From the NCBI RefSeq assembly GCF_964199755.1, contig NC_133897.1:71604661-71668660 (forward strand): a stretch of 64,000 nt of DNA, written 5' to 3'. Every line of letters starts with the position of its first letter. The first letter of the stretch is position 1. This document shows, one piece after another, positions 14,101-22,200 of this stretch. The position numbers and the translations under genes are program-made. The DNA comes from Larus michahellis (Eukaryota > Chordata > Aves > Charadriiformes > Laridae). Below the pieces are notes generated by a model. That model had not been told where the DNA came from and made no database searches. It saw only the letters and a list, made by a program, of their open reading frames with translations.

Positions 14101-15576
14101 AGACCTAAAATTTCAAGGTCTCAGTCTCACCTCAGACTGCAAAGCATTCCAACGAAAGAGTGGTAAAGACTTACTGCAGTAAATGACGGTTTCATTTTCC
14201 ATCTTGAAAGCAAGTTTAGCTTCCTCAGATTACACTAATATGCTCTCAGTTTCACAGAAGCAAGGCGTGTTCCAGAAGACACCATTAATAACATAAATAA
14301 GCGTATTCTAAAGATATTCTATATCTGAATTAGCAACTTGCACAGTAGAAAGTTATCCACAACAGGAATAACTTATGACACTTTCCTGGCATCTTAAGAC
14401 TCATATTAGTAACTTTTGATTCTCCCTCTACATTTAGAAATAAAGGGATTTTTTCAGAACATAGTTCGGATCGCAAACTTCAGCTGCAAGTTTAGGAAAG
14501 CCCATGGAAAATGCAAATAAAAAGAAACAAACCTTTCAGCTGCACTGGCAAAGCAAACGGGACATGTTGCAGTGCATCCAGCTTTTTCACACTTTCTATA
14601 TTTCTTCTCTGACGCTTCATCATCATCATCTGCTGCTTCAGCCGCTTTCTTCTTCACCTAATAAAGAATAGCTGAAATCTGACCAGAAATTACACAAACG
14701 CATCTTCTACAAAATGGCATTCAGACAGTTTTGCAGCTTGTGGGTAGCATCAAATGGTTAAAATGGTACTAATGAAAATTTTTGTATCCACTGTGAAATA
14801 GCTGCAGCATGAAACAGCTGTCAAAGTAGGTCAGTTTTTCTACACCAAAAAAAGGCAAAAACCAGTAAGGCTGGAAATATCATTTAAAGCTAAAAATGTC
14901 TTGCCTTAGTCTTACTGATGCCATTGATGAAATTATAAGGAAAGCTTTGAGTGTAAATCATATTTTAAGCTCTATCACATGCTAATGAGTCAAGCCTCGT
15001 GTATTAATTCTCTTTCTCCTTCAGAAGAAGAAAATCCCTTCTTTGTGTACTTATTGATTAGTGGCAATCTTATCTGCACCTCAGATAAAATATTAAGGTA
15101 GGCTTGGGGCTTTTTTTTGGACTCCAGATACAAAGCTGTATATCAAATGTCTCTTCTGGGCCTCAAAGATACTATGTATTGTGTTGTTTTAGGCCTCTCT
15201 CTGGGTGGGCAGACAGCTTTGTCTGGCTGTACATAAGTCTATGGTTGTATTTTTAACACATCAAGTATTTACAGGTTATAATGAACATTTGTCTTTTCTG
15301 AGTATTGTTCACAAATGAGATACTTTGCCTACTTATTCGCAGAATTATCCAATTTTCCCTCTCTCTGGACAAGTCCACTTATCCACAATGAAGCCCCCAT
15401 TCTTTCTAAATGTCAACAGAAAATAAAAAATACCAGAGTATGAACCCATGTGTTTTTAAATTATTATAAGTACCTGTCTTCCAGAACTCCTCAGAGGAAG
15501 GTTATCTGGAGACTGGTCTGAAGAACATGCCTTTTTTTTCGTTCGTACCCTTCCAGTTGACATTGTATTATTAGAT
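1..15576 (-). CDS. KDM1B: KDM1B (LSD2), 5' part of gene, 14 coding exons, C-terminus off window
   Basis: Flavin-dependent lysine-specific demethylase 1B removes mono- and dimethyl marks from histone H3K4 in the nucleus. Coding exons in transcript order: 15563-15474, 14657-14533, 12686-12597, 11599-11488, 10775-10659, 9698-9660, 8576-8372, 7277-7099, 6259-6083, 5936-5862, 4477-4340, 2854-2683, 1640-1513 and 79-1. Every junction has GT/AG and phases join without a break, giving about 575 codons against roughly 822 in the human protein. The domain order is C4H2C2 zinc finger (residues about 53-95), CW zinc finger (142-185), SWIRM (about 270-375) and the FAD dinucleotide-binding start (about 381-420). 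The CW finger and absence of a tower insertion up to the window edge separate it from KDM1A. The catalytic lysine region lies outside the window. Gene identity is recognition from memory; exon structure is read directly. Confidence 0.95.
1513..1640 (-). CDS. KDM1B: KDM1B amine oxidase exon
   Basis: 128 bases, residues 507-549. It reads [20 protein letters not shown] and ends CGSNLSQ in phase 0. The acceptor is TTCACAG and the donor GTGAGT. The glutamate completing codon 507 joins cleanly with the previous exon. Confidence 0.92.
2683..2854 (-). CDS. KDM1B: KDM1B amine oxidase exon
   Basis: 172 bases, residues 450-506 plus one base. It starts [19 protein letters not shown] and continues through [16 protein letters not shown] and [11 protein letters not shown] to DVPLG. 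It belongs to the substrate-side part of the amine oxidase domain. The acceptor CTTAAG is a poor pyrimidine-tract match, but phase and homology fit. Confidence 0.92.
4340..4477 (-). CDS. KDM1B: KDM1B exon: FAD-binding beta strand and GG motif
   Basis: 138 bases, 46 codons, residues 404-449. [17 protein letters not shown] holds the acidic ribose-binding residue and the RIGGR motif of flavin amine oxidases. [10 protein letters not shown] follows and the exon ends ALMCEQ. The donor is CAA|GTGGGT, a weaker but usable site. The frame stays open beyond it, so homology sets this boundary. Confidence 0.93.
4478..5861 (-). repeat. KDM1B intron with low-complexity cluster
   Basis: This intron holds a (GT)n/(AT)n patch around 5068-5105, an uninterrupted run of 30 A at 5108-5137, and an AT microsatellite-like tract at about 5275-5312. 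The A run may be the tail of an old retroposon, but I see no recognisable body. No exon is supported. Confidence 0.6.
5862..5936 (-). CDS. KDM1B: KDM1B exon: FAD-binding GxGxxG motif
   Basis: 75 bases, 25 codons, residues 379-403. It reads [20 protein letters not shown], then NFGIK. GAGAAG is the Rossmann dinucleotide-binding loop. One position differs from the GAGPAG I recall for human, which is a tolerated change. The exon is phase 0 at both ends. Confidence 0.95.
6083..6259 (-). CDS. KDM1B: KDM1B exon: SWIRM domain, second part
   Basis: 177 bases, exactly 59 codons, residues 320-378, phase 0 at both ends. It includes [26 protein letters not shown] and [10 protein letters not shown], and ends LLPKEYHN. 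This is the C-terminal half of SWIRM and the entry into the FAD domain. Confidence 0.95.
7099..7277 (-). CDS. KDM1B: KDM1B exon: SWIRM domain, first part
   Basis: 179 bases, residues 260-319. It reads [20 protein letters not shown], then a [18 protein letters not shown] run and [14 protein letters not shown]. This is the start of the SWIRM fold, near-identical to the mammalian sequence in my reading. The donor is AAG|GTAAGA, phase 0. Confidence 0.95.
8372..8576 (-). CDS. KDM1B: KDM1B exon: linker to SWIRM
   Basis: 205 bases, residues 192-259 plus one base. It starts [20 protein letters not shown] and continues through a [17 protein letters not shown] segment shared with mammals. It then enters a poorly conserved stretch ending SVPNLT. 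This linker wraps against the amine oxidase domain in the family structure. The donor is ACTG|GTAAGG. Confidence 0.94.
9660..9698 (-). CDS. KDM1B: KDM1B 39-nt exon closing the CW finger
   Basis: A 13-codon exon, [13 protein letters not shown], residues 179-191, phase 0 at both ends. Its Cys185 is the last CW zinc ligand, so skipping it would keep the frame but break the finger. It has acceptor TTTCAG and donor GTGAGT. It matches the variable-then-conserved ETSDHCSLPEDL segment of the human protein. Confidence 0.87.
10659..10775 (-). CDS. KDM1B: KDM1B exon: CW-type zinc finger core
   Basis: 117 bases, 39 codons, residues 140-178. [18 protein letters not shown] carries Cys142, Cys147 and the CW tryptophan Trp150. 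YRCGMK supplies Cys169. The fourth ligand, Cys185, comes from the next exon. The open frame runs on into the intron, but the splice donor at CCAAG|GTAACA and homology end the exon here. Confidence 0.93.
11488..11599 (-). CDS. KDM1B: KDM1B exon between zinc finger and CW domain
   Basis: 112 bases, completing Ser102 and encoding residues 103-139. The sequence [20 protein letters not shown] is followed by a segment ending in QQLPYW, where the CW module begins. It ends in phase 0 at a GTAAGA donor. Confidence 0.93.
11886..12105 (-). mobile_element. CR1 LINE 3' fragment, antisense, in KDM1B intron
   Basis: On the plus strand it begins TCATAGAATCTTCATGGTTGG and continues through the GGAAAGGACCTTTGAGATCA block, then ACCTCTGCCACTAG and CTCCCTGGGCAGGCTGTTCC. 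This is the standard complement of the avian CR1 3' end. It is truncated at its 5' end near TTCTTCCTAATAT, as most CR1 copies are. It lies in the intron between the exons at 12686-12597 and 11599-11488, in transcriptional sense relation to KDM1B. Confidence 0.9.
12597..12686 (-). CDS. KDM1B: KDM1B exon: second half of C4H2C2 zinc finger
   Basis: 90 bases, residues about 72-101. It reads [19 protein letters not shown] and then [10 protein letters not shown]. It provides Cys73, His84, His90, Cys92 and Cys95 of the C4H2C2 finger that helps position the enzyme on chromatin. The frame is fixed by the split Arg72 codon on one side and the split Ser102 codon on the other. Confidence 0.93.
12687..14532. 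other. KDM1B intron, no feature beyond a G-rich run
   Basis: AT-rich intronic sequence. The only distinct element is a G7-T-G6 run at 13608-13624. I find no exon or recognisable repeat body. Confidence 0.5.
14533..14657 (-). CDS. KDM1B: KDM1B exon: acidic linker and first half of N-terminal zinc finger
   Basis: Residues 31-71 plus two bases of codon 72. [14 protein letters not shown] acidic stretch leads into [17 protein letters not shown], which supplies the zinc ligands Cys53, Cys58 and Cys65. The numbering agrees with the human protein. The donor follows GCTGAAAG. The acidic run is shorter or differently composed than in human, as expected for a linker. Confidence 0.93.
15474..15576 (-). 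CDS. KDM1B: KDM1B first coding exon with start codon
   Basis: The ATG is at 15563-15561, with 13 bases of 5' UTR to the acceptor at 15577-15578. It encodes 30 residues beginning [11 protein letters not shown] and ending RSSGRQ: a basic, serine-rich N-terminal tail like that of mammalian KDM1B. The exon ends in phase 0 at a GTACTT donor. I chose this start because the bases just upstream hold in-frame stops and because the N-terminal tail resembles the family. Confidence 0.9.
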
Positions 15577-18178
15577 CTGCAAAACAACATAGGCAGTAGT
15601 TAAGAAAAAAAATTAAATTGCGTGACTTTGCAGAGCTGTCTAATCACTTGGTCAGTACAACCATTCATAATACTACTTTTGTCAGAGTTACCTAGGTAAG
15701 AATCTGTTTAGCTTGGCTATTAATTCAGGAGGAAAATGAGAATGAGGCATTACGGGAAAGGAACAATACTACTATTTTAAACTAAATTCGGAGTTAAGAT
15801 TAGATCCTTGAGTACATCTTGACAGGCTGTTCCAGATCAGCATACCCTGGATTTCAATAATCTGATTTGCATTACGTGAAGACCTGGACTGGAATTTGGG
15901 TTGGCAAAGTGAATAGAACGTCAGCTCATAATGCAACCATTGAAATGCCACTCTGAGTAACGCTCGTCCTGCTAACTACTGATTTATTGGTAGCAAGAGA
16001 TTTGCACTGTAAAGCACTTTTCCAAACAGCGTACTGGAGAGATGTTTAATACCAGGAGAACAACCAGTTCCAAGACCTGCACACGCTCCTATGAAAGTAC
16101 ATCAGAATTTAAAGTCTAAACTGCAGTTGCATTGCAATTATATGTGACTGGAATATTACAAACTTTGCTGTTGAGGATCCTACAGGAGAAAAGAAAACAT
16201 TTATGCCACAAGAGAGCTCTATAGCTGTCTTTGACCACATAGGTGGGAACACAGAAAAGACCACAGTTTATCACGTAAGCTGTGAGAAAGTATGCCACGG
16301 AAATATGAAAGCATATTTAAAATGTTATTATTAAAGGCATTCTTTTCACAGGGAGTAAAACACAAATAAATAGAGCCTAGAGGAAGAATTAAACCTAAAT
16401 GTGCTCCACCACGCATAGAAAGGAAGTGGAAATAAAACCCTTATACTGCAGCACCGCATCATGAATGTTATATTGTTGTAGTAGGGATCAGTTTGTAATT
16501 TTTTTTTTTTTTTAATATATTTGAGACTTCTCAATTCTCTCTGTTCCAGGCTGCATCTTCCTTGTTCAAGTTGGCAGTGACGGACACGGCAGCAGTAGCT
16601 TCGTTCAGAGATTCTGCTAAAAGTAAAGGTAACAGGAGGAGAGAATGTGCATTTTTACAACATTTCAAATGAAGCTGATGCAAATCAAGTAAATTGGTGC
16701 TTTATTCTCCTCTCAAGATAAAAGAAATTGATTTGGGAAAGGAAATCACTTGATAGCCAGAGAAGTGAAAAATTAGTTCTGACAAGCCAATACAAAAAAT
16801 AACTGTCTTTTTTGTATGCAACCCACCCAATTATAACTAGAGAGAGGAAAAAAAAGAATTAAGTCAATCCATATTACCTAAAAAAAAAAAGCATGACTCC
16901 ATCCTAACTTACCACTGTATGGGGGTGGATGAGGTTGGAGAGCAGAGAAAGGAAAACCAACCAGTTTCGTTTACATGAGATTTCCCTAAACTACTGTGCA
17001 ACGCCCCAGGAAATGGTGGCTTGCTTTTTTTTTTTTTTTCCCCCAGAGCTTTCCTTCTGGATCAGTGGCACAACAATCTCTCTTTCTATCACCTTAGCTT
17101 CTGACACGAGATAATCGTTCCTACGTGCTGCTGCCTTTACAGTCGTAGGCCATGGACTACCTTAGCACTGAGCAAGGCGCCAGGAGACTCATTTTGGTGA
17201 CTACCAGGTGACCACAGTCTGGTGCGGCTGCGAGGCCCTTCATCCCAGAAGGTAAAAGGACAGGCAGCCGTTCCCTTGCATACAGGGGTTAGAAAAAGAA
17301 AAGGCGTCAGTTATCACTCGCTAAGAAGGCTGGTAAAAATATTTAAGGTGCAGAGGGGCCTCCCGTTTTGAAAGGCAGAGGCCAGTCGTGCAGAATCACA
17401 AACGTATTTTCGCTGTAAGCGCCAGGGGAGGGGGAAGAGGAAGGTGGGGAGAAAGAAAAAGAGATCGTCTTATGCGTATAACGGTAAGCAAGGCCATTGC
17501 TTCCAGTTGCATGCCACTTTGCCCCCATTTCCCCTCCCAAAACAAACAACACTCCCCCCCCCCAAAAAAAAAAAAAACACAAATTTTTAAAGAACACGCA
17601 AACATCGCTCACTTTACTAAGCTTTACATGACTCTGCATCCTAGAAACATTATCGTATCGGCTGAGAAAATGAGCCCTTTAAAAGGACAGAGAGAGAGAG
17701 AGGTGCGTAATACGCTGTCACATTCTATAACGTTTCATCCGTCGGTAACGCGTGGCCTGCACGGGAAAGCTTTGTGGGGTTTTACCTGGGCAGCTGACAG
17801 CAAGTTTGTCTCGGGGGGGGGAAGAGAAAAAAACAGAAGAAACCGCACACACACTGACACCGAGGGAGGAAACGAGAGCGGCCTGATGAAGCAGGGCAGC
17901 TGGGACCACGACGTGCCCGCCCCTCTACAACTCAGCCCCAGCTCCGCCGCCGGTGCCCGGCCGGCCCAGGCTGACAGCCGGCCTCCCCCGCCGCGTCCCC
18001 GGGGCTCGCCGTCCCCGGGCCGCCGCTGTGACAGCTGGCGGGCGGGGACGCCGGCAGAGGGGTCCCGGGGGGAAGTCCCCGGCGGAGGGGTGTCCCCGGA
18101 GGGGATGTCACCGGCGACGAGGCGGGGGCGCCCCCGGGGGGAGCTCCCCCCCAGGCGCGAGCAGCCTGGCACTCACCT
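15577..18178 (-). other. KDM1B: KDM1B 5' intron region with inferred non-coding first exon(s)
   Basis: The coding start exon has its own acceptor, so at least one 5' UTR exon lies upstream on the minus strand. Two strong minus-strand donors sit in the CpG island: CGAG|GTGAGTG at 18178/18177 and GGTG|GTGAGTG at 18411/18410. Either or both could end a first exon. Otherwise the stretch holds T15 runs (16499-16513 and 17025-17039 on the plus strand) and A/C-rich low-complexity sequence near 17555-17580. I recognise no other gene here. Confidence 0.5.
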
Positions 18179-18850
18179 CGGGGCCGGGTCACTCGGGGGC
18201 CGGAGACCACATCCACGCGTGTCCGCGCCGCCTCCTGCTAGAGCTGCAGCGGGGGAGAAAAGCGGGGAGAAGGGCGAAGGGAGGGAGGGAGAGAGGGAAG
18301 GGGGAAGGTGAGGACGGGGGCAGCGCTCGCACCTGCCCCGCCGCCCGGGAAGGGCGGATGTCAGCAACCCCCGCGCCGGGCGCTGCAGCCGGGGGAAGGG
18401 GGTCACTCACCACCGCCGCCGCCGCCATCCTCCTCCTCCTCCTCCTCCTCCCCCTCCCCGGTGCCGTGCACCCTCAGCCCGCCTCCTCCTGCCGGCGCTT
18501 CCGCTCTCCGCGGTGCGTAGCGAGGGGGGGGCAGGGAGGCGCCGCCCCGTCCTCGCAGCCCCCCGAGGGACCCGCCGCCGCGCAGGTACCCGCCGCCGCC
18601 GCCACCCGGGCTGGGGGGGGAGCGCGATAAGGGGGACATGGGTGGCGCCGAACCCCGCAGGGTCCTTCCGGGTCCCCCTCACCCCCAGCGGCTCCTCGCC
18701 CCCGCGGTTTGCCCACGGGTTTCAGGCGAGAGAGGGAGAAGTGTCGGTATCGACCTACTCACTGACCGGCCCTGGGCTTGGGCCTGCGGTTGCCCCCTCG
18801 GTGTCCGTCCGTGTCGTTCCCCCCCCGCCTCCCCGGGCAATGGGGCCGGG
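17900..18850. promoter_or_regulatory. CpG island, presumed bidirectional KDM1B/TPMT promoter
   Basis: This stretch is very rich in G, C and CpG, in contrast to AT-rich flanks. It lies between the KDM1B start exon (minus) and TPMT coding exon 1 (plus). Minus-strand donors at 18178 and 18411 and plausible plus-strand donors (for example CAG|GTACCC after 18585) point to first exons leaving in both directions. It includes a (CCT)n tract at about 18428-18462, ETS-type CTTCCG cores at 18498 and about 18665, and a minus-strand GGATGGCGGC resembling a YY1 site at about 18430. Human KDM1B and TPMT are also head to head. Confidence 0.75.
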
Positions 18851-19126
18851 CAGCCTCTGGGTGTCTTCCAGATGTGTTTAAAACGGGAGGGCACCGGCGC
18901 TTCTGTAGCGTCCAGATGGGTGCATTTGAACAGGCTTCGCTCCGGGGGAAAAAGTCTAGCCACCCATAGCAAGAGTATCCTCTATCACGTTCTCTACAGC
19001 TACATTTAAATAGTTGCCAAATTATAATCTCTTAAACGGTACTAAATTTGTATTTGATTCGAGGAAGCAAGAGCCGGTTCCAAACTATTCATTGGGTGGG
19101 GGTAATTTTTCTGTCATTTTTCACAG

Positions 19127-19288
19127 CTACTGGCGCTCCCTGGGGACGATGGACCGCCTAGCCAATGCATCCTGGGGCCTGGAAGGCACCGATATCGGGT
19201 CGCAAAAAGACAGAGTGGTGTCTGAAGAGGAATGGCTGCAAAAATGGGAAATGGGTAACATTGGATTTCACAAGGAACAAGGGCATCC
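19127..19288 (+). CDS. TPMT: TPMT first coding exon
   Basis: The acceptor TTTTTCACAG ends at 19126 and the ATG is at 19149. The exon encodes [20 protein letters not shown] and then the conserved [11 protein letters not shown] and FHKEQGH, plus two bases of codon 47. The donor is CATCC|GTACGT. A methionine farther upstream in frame, at 19014, lies in the intron before the acceptor and is not favoured. Confidence 0.9.
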
Positions 19289-22200
19289 GTACGTGACTTT
19301 ACTCTTCTGCCTAGGATGTTTAAAAAAAACGCTGTGAGATGAATGACTTGACTCAGTCAAAAAACTCTTAAACGAAAACGGAGCATTTACAAAAGGAAAA
19401 TTCTTTTACACAGCTTGAAAATAAAATAAATATTTTTGTGGCCTACATTTGTCAAAAAAGGGCAGAGAAAAGAAAGGATTGCATTGCATTTAGAACTTCT
19501 ACTCTTAAGTTTTAACCTATAAAGCTTGGATAACTTGACTAAGAATCTTAAATTTTATGATGCGAAGCTCTGCACTGCTGTTCATAAGTTATAAAACTGG
19601 GGCCTAAAACAATATGCATAGGGCATGGCAGCAATTATCGTGCACTGAAAGACAGGGGCCTAAGAGAGAAAACCTGATTATATAGTTTTGCAACCAAGAA
19701 AAGTTACATTTAAGACCTGTATAAGTGATTTGATTGATACAGAAGTTTAATAATTATTCTGTTTGTCTATTGTGGCCCTCTTAGAGGCAGGTTGGTTGGT
19801 TTGTTTACTTGAAAAGACGAACAGAAAACAGAACAAAGAGAAATGTGTTATTTTCTAACAGAAATTAAATGTACTTTCTTTCTAAGTAAATGGAAAGTGA
19901 ATGTTTTTTATTTTATGTTCTTATGGTATGAAGCAGGTTGGACTAGGAACCTATGTTCCATCATGGAGTTTGTGTGTTAACCTGGCATAGCATGTAGCCC
20001 TTGGCTTTCAGTGTGTCAGCGCAAATACTCGCAGCGTTAAGTAAAACATGTCTGTTCTTCTGCAGGCTCCTACAGAAGTATCTGGATGTTCTTTTAAATG
20101 GCAGGAGTGGACTGAGGATATTTTTCCCACTTTGTGGTAAAGCAGTAGAGATGAAATGGTAAAGCACAGTTTATAAGTGCAAAAATCTTATTTGATGTGG
20201 GGAGGGAGGGAAGGAGAGGGGGAATTCCCAACCTTACATTGGCCAATGGAAATGCGCCGCATCTCCAGTGGTAGGAAAGCAGCGTCACTGGAGGCTGAAG
20301 GGAGGAGGAAGTTTGGTTTTGTTTGCTGGCGTTTTGTATAGTAGCATAAATGGGATGGATAAGGAGCAACCTGAAAGTCCTCCTGATTGTCCCGAGTTCA
20401 GGTTGGGGAATGCTGAATTTGTGAGGGACAGAGCGGCTGAAGCTCTGCCCTTGACGCTGCTTCTTTTGGTGGCAATGCCAGCTTAAATTGCCTGCAATGA
20501 GGTCGGTTGTGCCAGAGCACATTTTCAAGGGGCCATGTGGCGTGTTGCACTGGGAACTTAAATGATTTGGGCTAAATATAACTTCCTCTTTTTTACATTT
20601 ATTATTTTACTTTTACTTTTTTGCGTGGGTTATATTCACAATTAGGGGTTGTATAAGCCAGTGGGTTTTTTTCTTGGAGGGAGGGAACAACAAACCAAAA
20701 AAACCCCGACTGAACTGCATCCGCGAGGAATCAGGTTAGTTCCAGTTACCAGGTTTTATCACGGTAACTACTCACTCGTCTGACTGCAGGCTCCGACGCG
20801 AGTTGCTGTCGCACTGAGCTGCAGCAGCCGGGAGGTTGCCGCACCCTGCTGCCTGGTGCTGCCAAGCCGCAGAAGCAGCTGGGTGGACCTCAGCGGCCTC
20901 AGCTGCTGCAGTTCAGAGCAGAACATATTTCTGTCAACCGAAAACGGACAGTTTCTCTGTATACTCACCTTTGTTTTCATCGAGTTCATAGAAATAAATG
21001 AATAATTAATTGGATCTAAATAAAGCCTGTAAGTCCTCCTCAACTGTATGCTGAGTGGTGCAAATTTAGGCTCAGATCATGGAGGGGGAGGTGTTCAATA
21101 AAAGGTGAACGCTCCAGAAAGTCAGGATTAGACATACAATTATGTCCTAAAACCAGAGTTTCTCTAATGAATCAATGCTGCATGGGAGATAACCCATTTG
21201 GTAATGGCCCAGCCTTTGGGCCTTACGTAAACTTGGGACCTCTCTCTGCCGTGTGCAGGCTGGCGGACATGGGACACAGCGTTGTTGGTGTGGAAATCAG
21301 CGAGCAAGCGCTGAAGGATTTTTTTGCAGAACACAGTCTGCCTTATTGCGAGGAGCCAGTCCCAGAGATTTCAGGAGCAAAAAAGTTGCAGGTATGTTTC
21401 CTGCGCTGTGGAATGATCTGGTGTGGTTAATCATGCAGTGCAGGCATAACTGAGCAAACAAGTCATTCTGCTTTTATGCCTCTGTCTTACTGGTAATCAT
21501 TCACCTCTCCTGAAGAGGTCTGAAAGGAAGCTCTGAGTTGCAATTTTGCACTGAGAAGTTCTTCTTTTGAGCGTATTACTTTGGCCTTCTTTTCTTACGG
21601 CATTGAAGCACCTGAATGTAAAGTAAATGTATTTTAAAATTGGACAGCTGCGTGCCTTGATAGATCAGAACCTCTCAAGGTGATCAGGAGAGGTACCTCA
21701 ATAAAGAAAAAGTAAAAAGCTTCTCACAGTTTTTCCCCATTACACCTGAGTGTATATATGTGTATATTTTAAGGTATAAAGTATAAATATACATTTATAA
21801 GTGTATATTTAAAGATAGTTTGCTGATAAGTATTGTTTCCTTTGCTTTTTATTGTAGAGTACTTCTGGGAACATTTCTCTGTACTGCTGCAGTATTTATG
21901 ATTTGTCCAGGTAGGAATACACAATGTGTTCTATAATTTTCTGTAATCAAAGATGTATTAATACTGCCATAATATTTTATTTGAATCAGCCATAAAGATT
22001 TGAAACAGGTCTTCTCAAGAAAACTCTTATTAACTTGTATGATTCTATGTGAATAGCCAATCTTTAACAAAAATTAACTCTGTTGTTGACCAGTAGATAA
22101 AGATGCCAACTAAGTATCTTTAAATGGGCTTCTTGTTCTAAGCTGTCCTATGATTATAGAAAACGGTGTTTGCTTTTACAGTGAAAACAAATTATGTTTA

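Noticed and set aside
17388-18630. 307- and 225-codon plus-strand frames in the KDM1B/TPMT island
   Set aside because: Composition-driven frames through GC-rich sequence with no family resemblance; they cross minus-strand splice donors.
19014-19148. Upstream in-frame methionine as TPMT start
   Set aside because: A clear splice acceptor at 19126 separates it from the exon, and the ATG at 19149 gives a family-length protein.
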